Of a stretch of DNA of 64,000 nt, positions 46,976-59,434 are shown one piece after another (position 1 is the stretch's first letter; each line of letters opens with the position of its first letter). The translations under genes were made by a program, and so were the position numbers. Origin of the DNA: Ottelia alismoides (Eukaryota; Streptophyta; Magnoliopsida; Alismatales; Hydrocharitaceae). The stretch is from the NCBI GenBank assembly GCA_037367405.1, contig JAZKJV010006941.1:1054001-1118000 (forward strand), in the 5' to 3' direction. The notes under the pieces are model-generated. The model saw only the letters and a list, made by a program, of their open reading frames with translations, searched no databases and was not told the DNA's origin.

Positions 46976-49900
46976 TGATGAATACTCATTCATCACTCTT
47001 TATTCTTATATTAGCTACAAAAACCTTTGCAAATGCATGTATATATTGTGTAAAAATATAAATAATTATCAAAAGCATGCATGGTGTTAAAAAAGTAATA
47101 ATTAGCATGTTTTTGTGCAAAAATAAAAGAATAAAGATTAAAAAAATAAAAAGAGGGAAATATTTAGAATAAAAATTGAGCAACCTAACCCAAGGGAGGG
47201 CTCAGCATGGGCCTGCCCGCATAAAAGCCAAAGTAGAGGGAGATAGGGTCTCATGTGTGTAAATATATATGTAAATAGAATAAAAGTATTTTTCCTCCCA
47301 AAAATAGACTAAAAAGGGCTTGTAAATATTTGTATATATTTATAAATAAAAAAACAAGATAAAAATAGAAAAAACAAAAAGAACTAAAAATAGATTACTT
47401 GTATATATCTACCTTGTACATACAACCACACTTATATTTATTTCACCCTAAAATAAATAATATTAAATTCCATAAAATTTGTAAATACTTTATATTTTAT
47501 GGTGTAAATAAATAAAATAAAAACAATTAAAACAAAAACAAAATAAAAAGAACAAAATTCAAAACACAAAAATATATTGTAAATATACCATGTATATACA
47601 TGTACATATATATTTAGTTCACTATTGTATATAAATAATAAAAATAAAATAAAAATATCTTTTATTCCTTATTTTATGATATAAATAAATAAAATATAAA
47701 ATGGGGATAAAAATATATAAAAATAACTAGTTAAAAATCAAAATTAAAAAGCCTATAATGTACCTATACCTATATATAGCTATATAATGCAAATACCTTA
47801 TTTTATTTTTGAAAAATTAATTAAAAATCACAAAAAAATAGAAAATATTAAAACAAAAATATTTCATGTTTTAAGTTTTTAATAATTCAGCCATTTACTA
47901 TTTTTAAATGATTTTACAAATCATTTCCATGTGGCTGCCTCTCATTGGTCCACGGGGGTTGTTGACCGCCCGGTCAACTCCCCCCTGTGGACCACTTCAC
48001 ACGGGTCCTGGGTGCCCGACCCGGTTTCTCAGATTTTTCCCATCCATACCCGATCACCATCTCCCTAAACCCCGGATCCGTTTTGCTCACGTCACATCCG
48101 ACTCCCTCGCCGGCACATCCGCCTCGGGGTCCGCGCTCCACATTGCCCTACCCGACCACTTCTAGTCGGACCTTCCACCGTATAAAGCTCGAGCTCCGCC
48201 ACTTCATTCACTATCTTTGGCTCATTCGCTCCCCCACTAGTGACCTCCACCGGCTTGGCGAGAGTGACAGCTTGCTCCAGCAGGTGTTGCAGCGAGGAGG
48301 GAGTGAGGGGACACTGATCCGGCGAGCCACCACCGCCGTGCTCCGCCCAGAGCAGGAGCCAGAGCCTCGAACGTCGACGCTCCTCGAGGCTAGGACCCAG
48401 AGATGCCCAAGCTCGTCCCCAGTCGACCCATCCACCCAGGTAGCCTAGATGTCTTCTCTAGTTCTTTAATTTCAGATTAACCCCAATTCACGCCGTCGTC
48501 GTCTTCCGTCGATTCCGACCATATCACCCTTCCGTTCGACCATCGGGCTGCACCATAGCCTCCGCCTTCCTCCCACGCACGTTCTGCACCCCTCCATTCA
48601 ACCCAGCTCGCACAGGAGCTGGGGTTTTGAGCTCCTCCGTCTACCCCCTCGCTGGAGCTCGACCACTTTACCCTCGACCCGCGAGTCTTCTAGAGTTCTT
48701 TTTCAGGTACAACGAGGGCCATCTGAGGTCCTCTGACTCGAGCCAGGAGCCGCTTCTCCGTCGGAGCTGACCGGGCTCCTTAGAGCGCCGTTGCTCCATC
48801 GGAGAGTCCCATCTGATGCGGAGGCCCACGACGACTCTTCTCCGATCATCCGAGCCCCGCGAGGAGGCCAGGAGCGCGCACATTGGGCCGGCGAAGTTCG
48901 TCGGCCGACAATTCTTCCAGGACCTTCTACCACCGTCTGATCGACCCCGAGCTCCAGTCGTGATCTTGATCGTCCATTTACGGAGCATCCCTGACCGCCA
49001 GATCTCTTGGGATTCAATCTGGACCGTTGATGACCTGAGGCTTAGCCGCGACGCGTCTCCACCGTCAGATCCAGCACGTGGCGAGGCCCAGACCGTCCGA
49101 TCCGCGCGAGGCTTCCTTCGTTGGGCGCCACCCACTCCCAACCGTCCATCTACCCACGTGGCGCCCATCCGTCGGTCGACTTAATAAAGGGTAATTTACC
49201 CTTAGGCCCTCCTCTTTAGTTTATTTAGCGTTTAATCCTGTAAATATATAGCGTAGTTGTTTTATTTTTGGTACATTTGCACTTTGAACCTTGAGCTTAT
49301 TTTATTTGCATCTATGCCCCCTGTGTATGGTGTAGCACGTGCATCGACACGTGCTCTTTTGGGTTATTTGCTTGCTTAGCCCTGTAGTTCTGGAATGTTA
49401 TGAACTGAAGAAATATTTTTAGATAATTGCATTTATACCCCTGTGCGTGAATTAATTGTGCATGCGCGTGATATTTGTGGGAAATTACAAATAAGTCCTC
49501 GGACTTTTTGTACCTATTACCAAATAGTCCCCGGACCTTGATTTCTTTGCATTTAGGTCCCTGAGTGCCCCAGGCACGCGCCGCACGTGTGTTTTTTTGG
49601 GTATTTTGCACCGGACCCCCCAGAACTCTTGGAATTACGTACAGGTCCCTGTGCACTATACCTTGGTTTTATTTTTGATATTTTTGAATAAAATATCAAA
49701 CTTACTCCAAATTCTATGAAAATTGGACACATGGCTCCTGCCATGTTGTAAAATTTTCTAGAATTTTTGAGGACATTTTTGGTTTTATTTGCTATTTTTA
49801 AAAAATCAAAAAACATCTATTTTTGTTACTATCTAAATTAAAAATTCACAAAAAATATTAAAACTTATCTAAAAATTACAAAAAAATTATCTACTGTTTG

Positions 49901-50610
49901 TTTTGGTTTGTTTGATTTTCTGGCCAATTTTGGCTATTTTTCATTATATAAAACTCATAAAAATTGAAAAACACCTAAAAACTCCTAAAAATTCTATTAA
50001 ATAATTTAAAAACCCAGAAATAATAATTAAGGTGCCAAAATTTTCCTTGTTTCTTTTACAGAAAATTACCTCTAGGCTTATTGGGGACTTTTAGATATTT
50101 TATCTAAGTCCCTTAAGCTCGGCTGAACAGTACCTCCATTTTCTAGCATTGTTTTATTTTTAGAAAATTTAATAAAAATCAGAAAAAAATCCCAAAAATT
50201 CACTAAAAAGAGTAAAAATTATAAAACACATAAAAACATTTTTATTTGAATTTTTGGTTTGTTTTTAATGCATTAAATAAATAGTTGAATTGCTTTGTTT
50301 TCTTATTTGCCTTATTTTCTTAATACATTAAAAATCCAAAAAAATATAAAAAGACTAAAATCCACCAAAAATAGTTTATTTTTATTTTTATTTCCTTTTT
50401 TGACTACTTCGTAGGCCGCGAGGCCATTACATGCTCCTTGTGTACGATCCTGGTCGCTATACCAGGTTAAAATAATAGCAAGACCGCTATCGTGTTTTGA
50501 TTTGATTTCAACTTATTTGGTGGTCTCTTTTTCTGGATTGATCGAGTCTGATTGCTTGGGTCGCAATGACCATTGACGACCTTTTACCCGAGTGTTCAGA
50601 TCAGTCATCA
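46976..50610 (+). repeat. Element 2 5' LTR
   Basis: It is 3635 bp, from TGATGAATACTCATT to ...GATCAGTCATCA, 3 bp before the PBS. The profile is AT-rich 5', GC-rich centre (47930-49190), AT-rich 3'. The ends match element 1 in motif, but the body is largely diverged. The frames in the centre (for example 48668-49168 minus) are composition artefacts. Confidence 0.8.
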
Positions 50611-50613
50611 GAA

Positions 50614-50630
50614 TGGCGCCGTTGCCGGGA
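50614..50630 (+). other. Primer binding site, tRNA-Asp type
   Basis: TGGCGCCGTTGCCGGGA matches the tRNA-Asp 3' end complement used by Athila/Tat elements. It lies 3 bp after the LTR. Confidence 0.9.
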
Positions 50631-51376
50631 AGCATGTCTTAGTAGTTTTCTTTTTATTTTCATTTTCTTTTTCGCGGCTTTCCGCGGCTCTTTCGGAGTC
50701 CACGGCTTTTTGCGGCTTTTTGTTTCTCCTTTATTTCTGCTTTATTTTGTTTTATTTTATTTTGTTTCATTTTTGTCTTTGTTTGATTTTTGATTGATTG
50801 TTTTATTTGCCATTTTGCACATATACCCCTATTTTTATTTTTTGTTTATATTTGACTATTTTATCGGTTTGACACTTTGTTTCTTTCTTGCGAGGGCCTG
50901 AGGACCGAGGCGGCTGCTTTCGAGGAGCCGGCGCAACCGCGGGACTTGGAGGCAGCTCCTTTCTGCACGGAGCCGCATGAGAGAGCGAGAGAGGAGCTGA
51001 GTGAGAGAGAGAGAGTAGCTTAGTTTTCTTTCAGCACATTTTATTTGTATTGTAATAATACAGGGACAGACTCAGACTCAGACTTTGGACTTGGCTTGAT
51101 TAGCGGGTCTGTTTCGCCGAGCACCGGTGTGCTCGGAGGACCCTTAGGTTTTTCGCGGCTTTTTCGCAGTTTTGGTTTTCTTGCTGCCTTTTACGGTTTT
51201 CAGCGGTTTTTCTCGAGCCCCTAGACTTAGGATTTTCTGTTTGCTTGTGCCGTAATTAGTAGGATCCCCATACGTAATTATCTGCCTGTTCCTATAGTGC
51301 GATTAATTGGACCTACTAATAATTCACTAATAAAAAATAACTAACTCATCCCTTCGTAGCCTATGTGCCGTAGCCT

Positions 51377-51445
51377 ACCCTGCCAAGCGCTGCTCGGGAA
51401 CCCGATGTGTCAGGAGGAGGAGGGGTAGACCGAGACCGGACCTTT
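51377..51445 (+). promoter_or_regulatory. Conserved leader motif of element 2
   Basis: ccctgccaagcgctgctcgg ... caggaggaggaggggtagac corresponds to 29489-29565 of element 1. A second shared piece further down the leader is cttggggagagcaaccccctcatt, kept in element 1 near 29916 as cttggggcgagtaatcccctcatt. Confidence 0.5.
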
Positions 51446-52061
51446 GGCTTGAAGGATCGGTGACCAGTTAGACGGTTCTGCGAGTAGAATTGCCTGGTTA
51501 GGACTCGGTTTTCACCTCTGCGCCATTTAGATAGTTTATTTCAGTCTTTACATTTCTGCGCAGATCATTTGCATGTAGAGTGCTGGAGGAAGGTACACAT
51601 TTCTATCTCTGCATGCATCATTGATTTCATCGCGCATCGGCTTTTTCGTCTTCTCCCCCTTATTTTGGACTAAATAATTAGGAGAACCAAAAAATTCATT
51701 AGGCCTTTGTTTTTATTGAAAAATATTAAAAAGAAAAACCATAAAATTGGGTCTGCTAAAACTATTGACCCTAAAAGACACTTGACCTAAAAATCTGTCT
51801 TGGGGAGAGCAACCCCCTCATTGCTTGGTTTGCTTGTGCGAGAGAGTGACCCGTTCACTAGGTAGAGCCCTCCGGTGTTATTCCCGATTGACTACCGACT
51901 CTTCCGTGCGGGCCAGTCGGTTGGGGTAGCATCGGGTATCCCAACAGGTCACGTAATCGCTCTGATAGACTGTTTGTTCACCATAATAAAATTTGATAAG
52001 ATAATTTGACCGAGCCTTTACGGTCTTCATCTCGTGTTGCATTGGTGAACCGAGGGTTTGG

Positions 52062-54527
52062 TTGCTGATCATAGTTTCTCCAGATCCCATCCGCCTTACT
52101 CGTCAGATCATGATGATAGGTAGACGATCTCTTAGGCAGCCTCTGGCTGCACCGCTTTCGGGCACGTCTACCCGTTCATCTAGGTTGGCCCGCGAGAGCC
52201 GAGACCAGCTCTCCGAGCCCGAGTATGACTCCGCCCTGTTCCCCCTCGACCCCCTTTCTTTCGGTTCTGAGAGATATGAGCCAGAGGAGAGATTAGCAGA
52301 CTTATCAACACCTGAGTTTGGCTCATTTGATTTTGCAGACGCCATGGCCGGCAGTTCCGAGGATCGCTCCTGAGGTCCACAGCCTGAGCACTTTGTGCTG
52401 GACCAGGGCGCGATCAACTCCACCCTGATCGCCTCCCTAGAGACCATTCAGCAGCAGTTGAGGGATCAGGGGGCATTCATGCTTGATATGAGGAGAGAGA
52501 TGGAGCAGATGCGAGCAGAGAGCAGAGCGAGAGCAGAGAAGAGACGGGCTGAGGATCCCAGACGATGCAGCCGCAGCAGCCACAGCAGCCGTCGCTGCAG
52601 CGGCAGCCGCCGCGGCAGGCGGAGGAGAGCCATCGAGACCGATGCGGGAGTTGCACAACCCCGGATCGATGCTGATGCACCACTGGGTCGTACTTCCAGC
52701 CATCGTGGGGGACTTCAAGTTCCCCCCGAACACCTTGCAGTTACTCCCCCGCTTCCACGGACTCGCTACTGAGGAGCCCCATCTCCACCTCCAGGAGTTC
52801 CTCATGATCTGCAGTACTGTCCACGATCGTCAGGTGGACCAGGATACGATTCGGATGATCGCCTTACCCTTTCCTTGGCAGACAGAGCAGCCACCTGACT
52901 GAAGCATTTGGGGAAGTTTGTTTACACCTGGGAGCAGCTCCGCACCGAGTACTTACACAATTACTATCCACTCGGGCGAACCAATGCAGCGAGAGCCCTC
53001 ATCAGCAACTTCTCCATGCTCCCCAACGAGTAATTCCATGAGGCATGGAAGAGGTTCCGTGAGCTGACTGATCGATGCCCGCACCATGATATTTCGAAGC
53101 CCAACCTTGTGCAGGGCTTCTTTAGCGGGTTGACACCAGAGCTCTAGGGCTTGGTGAACGCTTCTTGTGGCGGATCTTACTTCGCCAAGGATCACGACCA
53201 GGTCTGGGCCATCTACGAGGAGATGGCTGAGAACTACATGGTGATGTCCCAGACCAGGTTGTACACTCAGGGCAGGCCCCAGCAGCAGCCAGGACCCGTG
53301 CAGTACCAAAGGATAACACGAGTCGATGCCGGTCCATCCAGTTCGTCCGCAGTAGCAGCAGCACAGGCAGAGTCATCCACTGCGGATATGGGTATCATTA
53401 GCGAGAAGTTGGATCAGATGAAACTGATCGAGAAGAAGCAGTGCCAGGGCATCAATCAGATGGAGCAAATGGCACAAACTCTGAGCGACATGAAGACCCA
53501 GCTCATGTGTCTCCAGGAGGCACAGACGGCTCCACAGCCCCGTCTTCAGTCGCGAGGCAATACCGGCGGCAGCAGCAGCTCGTCCCAGCGCTCCAGCTCA
53601 CACCAGCAGCCTAGACAGGTTCATCTTGTACAGGCGGAGCTGTACCAGTAGCAGCAGCCCTCCTACCAGTCACCACCATCTCCAGACTTGCAGATTGTGG
53701 TATACTAGCCGGATCAGCCTCTGGCAGTACTCCCGCCAGCCCAGTATGATGCAGAGCCGTCGATGGATGTCAACGGGATTTTGTATGACCGTCCTCAGCC
53801 TGGGATCCGACGAGACCATCCCGGATTCAGGTGGGGGAACGGAGGTGCCCAGCCCCAGTAGCAGCCATCTGGTCAGGGAGGCCAGTACAACCAGCAGAGA
53901 GAGCACCAGTAGCAGCAACAGCCCCCAGTCTACCCTTCACAACAGCAGCAGCAGTCATCCTTCCTTCCTCGTCCCTATCAGCAGGGACAGTCTTGGAGGC
54001 GAGAGCAGCCTCACCAGCCACACCAGCAGCAGCATCCTCCCACTTACCCCTCTCAGCAGCAGCAGCACCAGGTCCAGCAGCCTCATTACCAGAGAGGCTA
54101 CCCGTCGGGCTCCCATGGTCACCCTTATGAGAGCCCCGCCGTGGACGACATGGCCCGCCTCCTCACGGACCAGCAGGCTACCTTCAGACGGGAGATGGAC
54201 GAGTTCCGCCAGGAGATGCGGGACATTGTGAGAGGGAAGGCCGCTATCCCTGCCCAGATCAAGCCGAACCCCAACAGCCTGAAGCGGAAGTCTGAGCAGG
54301 TAGCTTATACTGAGCATGCCACTCCTAGTGATCCATTTGATGATATGTCTTCAGACTTTTTTGATGCTGATTTTGTCACGCTTAGGAGCGGTAGGGCACC
54401 AGCAGGCGACGCCTCGTCTGAGCGACGGCATGAGGATACACCCAGAGCGCCAGATGAGGAGGAGGAGAGCGGTACTAAGGCCGCTCATGATGATGACGTT
54501 GGTACCCGATGCCACCAAGGATGCTGA
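52062..54527 (+). pseudogene. gag pseudogene of element 2
   Basis: The gag polyprotein is spread over two reading frames. 52062-52560 is the N-terminal region, with a TGA at 52371. 52642-52902 is the capsid-like core (LPAIVGDFKFPPNTLQLLPR ... DQDTIRMIALPF), broken by a TGA where TGG is expected near 52900. From 52903 to 54527 the frame reads KHLGKFVYTWEQLRTEYLHN, then a Gln-rich linker, and ends with the Athila-type FVTLRSGR motif near residue-equivalent position 54375. Several stops in the linker are TAG at sites where CAG codons surround them. No zinc knuckle was found. It would be non-functional. Confidence 0.8.
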
Positions 54528-54570
54528 TCCCACCGCGGTGCTGAGGCCGCCATTTCACCAGTTCGAGTAG

Positions 54571-55690
54571 GTGGTACTGATGCCAACTGAGATGCCGAGC
54601 CAGAGTGCAGTACTGAGGCCGCGAGACGTCCAGCAGAGCCATCCCGTGGTGGTACTGAGGCCACCCGGTGTGCATTCTGAGAGAGCTGTAGTTTTTCCTT
54701 ATTCTGATGTATCACGGAACCATGTTGTGAATAAAGGAAAATGTTTAGTTTATTCTGGTCCCACTGTGGTGCTTGATGTATGTGCGGATCCAGCCGTCGA
54801 GCCATCTAGACCTATTCCTAGTCCTTCATCTGAGAAGGACTCTGTGATCCCCTTCCCTAGAGCCCTTCAGATGGGGAAGGGGAAGAAAAAAGAAAAAGAT
54901 CCAAAAAAGAGAGAGCAGGAGGAGTTCAGCCAGAGCATGATTGATAGATTCCACATACAGCTGACCCTTCAGGAGGCTTTGCAGCACATCCCCCTTCTTC
55001 AGCGTTCTTTGAGAGACAGGACTACAGTCAGGAGGAGGAGGAGGAACCACCACTCAGAGATCCATGTGCTGACGAAAGCCACGTGTTCACGATCCAGAAC
55101 CGTCTGCCGGCCAAGAGGCCAGATTCAGGAGCCCCCATATGTCGAATGTCATATCAGAGAGCTGAGGTTCGACCGGACTCTATTGGATAGCGGATTGTCT
55201 ATCACCTCCTTTCGGCAGCCCTTCTCGATCGTTTCGAGTTGGGCACTCTTAGACAGAGCAGGACAGTCCTTCAGTTCGCTGATCGATCTGTCAAGAGGCC
55301 GAAGGGGTTGTTGCGAGATGTTGTCATCACTATTCAGGGCCTGCAATTCCCCGTGGACTTCGTAGTGTTGGACATGGAGATCCCTGATTCAGTGACCGAT
55401 ACCCCCATCATTCTCGTCGTCCGTTCTTGGCCACAGCTAAGGCGGTGACCGACCATGATAGCGGGAAGGTATACTTTCGCGTCGAGGGCGAAAGTATACA
55501 AATAGAGACGGTCGAGGACTACAGAGCCAGAGACAGATCATGCTCAGAGGACGACTTCAGATGCAGAGCAGCTGACAGATGCCGAGCTAGACATCCACCA
55601 GGATGTGATTTTGTGATCACAGACGACGAGGCAGCATGGGCAGACCCCGCAGCACAGGCCATCCCTCTCATTTTCAGACACAGCTGATGC
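54571..55690 (+). pseudogene. Protease-region pseudogene of element 2
   Basis: The frame at 54571-55200 includes a basic stretch (KGKKKEKDPKKREQ) and LTLQEALQHIP, then FDRTLLDSG, matching the retropepsin start of element 1 (CDRTLLDGG). After a frameshift near 55205-55240 the flap region (VLQFADRSVKRPKGLL) continues to PIIL near 55415. A second shift leads to VTDHDSGKVYFRVEGES. The segment aligns with element 1 residues 139-241. Confidence 0.75.
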
Positions 55691-55694
55691 CGAG

Positions 55695-57310
55695 ATGACA
55701 ACAGAGGAGAGCTTGGAGAGCACAGCCCTGGTTCAGGATACCTTAGTGGCAGCAGAGCCGGGTCTCCACCGCGACACAGTGTTTAGTGATGTTGGTGGTA
55801 CTGAGGACACCTTGTGTGGACGGTGTGCTGATGCCACCTTTTGTGATGCAGATCCCTCGGATTCAGAGTCTGATTGGGCAGATTGCGAGGATCACATGCC
55901 AGACCTGAGTCCCACAGAGCCTTTAGCTGAGGAGGAGGTAGATGCCGAGCAGATCAGAGACAGTTCCTTTGGAGCAGCCTTCTTCAGATCCAGTCTGCGA
56001 GAGTTTGTTCTCATTCTCCCAGGTAGATTTGGCAGCGTACACACATCTTCTTCCGAAACCAGATTTGCCAGCACCCAGCTGTCCAGAGCTAAGCCGCTCC
56101 CTACTTCGCTGAAGTATCGATTCCTTGCGGGCGAGCCTGAGATGTACCCAGTCATCATCTCCGTCGATCTGACTAGAGAGCAAGAATCCCGTTTGATGGG
56201 GGTTCTTGAAAAGAACCGCAAGGAAATCCGATGGAGCGTAGCAGATCTCCATGGGATTAGTCCAGCGTTGTGCTCCCACCATATCTATCTCGAGGAGGGG
56301 GCGAAGCCGTCGCGTGAGTTCCACGGCGGCTGAACCCCAACCTGAGAGAGGTCGTCATGAAGGAAATCTCAAAATGGTGGAGCGCAGATTTCATTTATCC
56401 CATTTCCGACTCCAAGTGGGTTAGCCCCTTGCATGTGGTGCCCAAGAAGACGGGCATCACGACTGTGATCAGTGAGTCGGGACAAGAGATTGCTACACGA
56501 GTACCCACCTCTTGGCGGGTCTGTGTTGACTACAGGAGACTCAACCAGGCCACCAAGAAGGACCATTTCCCCCAGCCTTTATTGACCAGATCATTGAGAG
56601 ACTGGCAGGGAAGAGCCATTATTGTTTCCTGGATGGGTACTCGGGCTGCAACCAGGTGGCCATCGCTCCTGAGGATCAGGAGAAGACCACCTTTTCCTGT
56701 CCCTTCGGCACATACGCCTTCCGACGCATGTCATTTGGGCTATGCAATGCCCCTGCAACTTTCTAGAGATGCATGATGTCGATCTTTTCGGACATGGTAG
56801 GGGAGTGTTTGGAGGTCTTCATGTATGATTTCTCGGTCTACAGCGACGGATTCGACTCCTGTCTTGACTGCCTAGACCGAGTACTCCAACGATGTATAGA
56901 GGTTCACTTGGTGCTTTCTTGGGAGAAGAGTCACTTCATGGTGACTCAAGGGACAGTGCTTGGCCACATCATCTCCAACAGGGGCATGGAGGTTGATCCG
57001 GCCAAGGTTGATGTCATTAGAAAACTCGCACCGCCGTCCAATTTGAGGCAGTTACGGTCATTTCTGGGGCACGTCGGTTTCTACCGGCGATTCATTCATG
57101 ATTTCAGCAAGATTGCCCAGCTGTTGACGAAAGACATCGAGTTCCTTGTCGATGACAAGTGTCTTTCGTCCTTTGAGACTCTCCAGCAGTGTGTTATTGA
57201 GGCTCCTGTTCTCCAGCCGCCTGATTGGTCTCTCCTATTCGAGATCATGACGGATGCCTCCGATTTTGCCGTGGGGCCGTGCTGGGACAGAGAAGGGATG
57301 GAGTCCCCTT
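55695..57310 (+). pseudogene. Reverse transcriptase pseudogene of element 2
   Basis: An acidic pre-RT linker (55695-56000) is followed by RT sequence in three frames: LHGISPALCSHHIYLEEGAK to a stop at 56331, WVSPLHVVPKK and VCVDYRRLNQATKKDHFP at 56411-56570, then SFGLCNAPATF with a TAG. The catalytic box reads FMYDFSVYSD (56818-56847) where Athila relatives have FMDDFSV, so the first catalytic Asp is Tyr. The thumb follows (GHIISNRGMEVDPAKVD, LRQLRSFLGHVGFYRRFIHD). It is inactive on two counts: the frame breaks and the lost Asp. Confidence 0.85.
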
Positions 57311-57640
57311 TGCTATCCACTACGCTAGCCGCACATTGGATTCCGCCCAGCGGAATTACACCGTCACAGAGAAGGAGATGCTAGCCGTAGGTATTCGCCC
57401 TGGATAAGTTCAGATCTTATATCATTGGATCTAGAGTGACCTTGTACACTGATCACACCGTCATCCGATACCTCATGGAAAAGAAGGATGCCAAGGCCAG
57501 ATTGACTAGATGGATCCTTCTACTCCAGGAGTTCGACATTGAGATCAAGGAGAAGCCTAGAGTCAAGAATGTGGTGGCGGATCATCTCTCCCGTTTAGAG
57601 CAGCCTGAGGAGTCTGAGCATATTGATCCCATTTGTGAGA
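57225..57640 (+). pseudogene. RNase H pseudogene of element 2
   Basis: MTDASDFAVG at 57247 carries the first catalytic Asp. A frameshift then leads to AVLGQRRDGVPFAIHYASRT and SAQRNYTVTEKEMLAV, and a further shift to [20 protein letters not shown] and [11 protein letters not shown] near 57600. This is the usual Ty3/Gypsy RNase H order, joined directly to the RT. Confidence 0.8.
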
Positions 57641-57799
57641 CCTTCCCAGATGAGGCGATCCTTGCTATCGCCTCACTCCCGTGGTATGATGATATTGTGA
57701 ACTTTCTCATTGCTGGGAAAGTCCCACAAGATTGGCCTAGGCAGAGGCTTGAGACCTTCCTCGCAAAGGCCAAGTCCTACCACTGGGAGGATCCCATCC

Positions 57800-58962
57800 T
57801 TTACACGAAGGAGGGGACAGCGTCTGGCATTGGTGCATTCCTCAGGAGGAGCACCATAGCGTCCTCACTTACTGCCACAAGCTTGAGGCAGGAGGACATC
57901 ATTCTGGGAGGAGAACGGCACAGAAAGTGCTCCAATCCATCTTGTGGTGGCCTACCCTCTTCAAGGACTCTGATGAGTTCGTGAAGAGGTGTACTGACTG
58001 TCAGAGGATGGGCACTTGTAGACAGCGTGATATGATGCTGATGCAGCCCATTCACTTCTGTGAGGTTTTTTGACGCATGGGGCATCGATCTCATGGGTCC
58101 ATTCCCTAAGAGTCAGGGATTTGAGTACATTCTGTTGGCCGTAGATTATGTTAGTCGTTGGGTTGAGGCTATCCCCGCCCGAGCCACTGATGCGAGGACA
58201 GTTTGCAGATTTTTGAGGAAGCACATCATCACGCGGTTCGGGGTCCCTCGAGTGTTGATTTTAGATGGGGGGTCTAATTTCATCAACGACCAGGTGAAGG
58301 CCCTTGCTAGCGAGTTCGGTATAGGACCATCGTGTTGCTACACCTTACCATCCACAGACGAATGGTCTAACCGAGGTGTCGAACAGGGAGATCAAGACTA
58401 TATTGCAGAAAGTCGTCCGCCCAGACCGAAAGGATTGGTCACAGCTTTTGGACTCGGTCTTGTGGGCATATAGGACGTCTTTCAAGACACCATTGGGCAC
58501 ATCTCCCTTTCGCCTCGTATATGGCAAGCCGTGCCATTTACCTGTTGAGCTGAGGCACAGGTCACTTTGGGCAGTTACAGACATACTTATGGATCCAGAT
58601 GGTGTAGGAGACCAGAGAGGGCAGAGTTAGCAGCCCTGGAGGAGTTGAGAGATACCGCTTTCTCAAACAGCCTACATTATAAGGAGCGAGTGAAGGAGTG
58701 GCATGATTCTCACATCAACCACAAGCATTTTGAGTCTGGACAGAGAGTATGGCTGTTTGATGCGAGGCTTCGTTTATTTCCAGGGAAGCTACAGAGCAAG
58801 TGGAAGGGACCCTACTTGGTGAGAAAGGTACACGACAACGGTAGCATTGATATATCAGAGTTGTCTTCTGAGAGTACCTTTCGAGTGAACGGCCAGCGGC
58901 TGAAGCCATTTCTAGATCATGAGCCGCGGGTCGTAGATGTTGCCCCTATTCATTTTGCGTGA
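57800..58962 (+). pseudogene. Integrase pseudogene of element 2
   Basis: The HHCC zinc domain is at about 57830-58010 ([12 protein letters not shown] ... CTDCQRMG), then the catalytic core: [12 protein letters not shown] at 58065 (first Asp), DGGSNFI at 58264 (second Asp) and [15 protein letters not shown] near 58370 (Glu) after a frameshift inside the HPQTNG-equivalent region. [20 protein letters not shown] follows, then a last shift near 58600 and a C-terminal domain (WKGPYLVRKVHDNGSIDI) ending at 58962. The DDE residues survive, but the frame does not. Confidence 0.85.
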
Positions 58963-59093
58963 GATGTGGTCTTTGACTCACATCTAATGCATCTCACGCC
59001 TGATTTTCACTGATCTCCCGACTTGTATAGATCCAGATGTCCATATCATCACATTCTTTAGTCCCACATCCCTTTCTTCATCTTTTGATTATG

Positions 59094-59432
59094 CTATACT
59101 TAGGGTGTACTTTACCCTAAGTATAGGGGGGATGTAGGACCTTCGGGTATTTCTTTTGTTTCTTTCTACCCCTGTTTTGCTGCCTATACTTAGGGATCTT
59201 TTACCCTAAGTATAGGGGGTAGACCCGGTATATTCTCCACTCGATTTTCCCTTAGTATACAGCCTGCTATACTTAGGATTACTTGATCCTAAATATAGGG
59301 GGAAAAGCTGAGAGTCTCTTGATATTCATTCGTCTTTGTATATAGCCTTCCTTTTCACTTCCTATACCTAGCACGAGTTATGTCTTCTTCATCGCTCTTG
59401 ACTCTGAGGACATCGTTCGAGCTAAGTATAGG
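59094..59432 (+). repeat. Array of four PPT-like hairpins (element 2)
   Basis: The pairs are 59094-59105/59115-59126, 59185-59197/about 59206-59218, 59267-59279/59286-59298 and a longer one across 59361-59432. Stems are ctatacttaggg/ccctaagtatag, and each is followed by a G run. The last hairpin corresponds to the last of element 1 (cacgagttatgtcttc loop side). It starts about 130 bp after the integrase stop. Confidence 0.9.
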
Positions 59433-59434
59433 GG

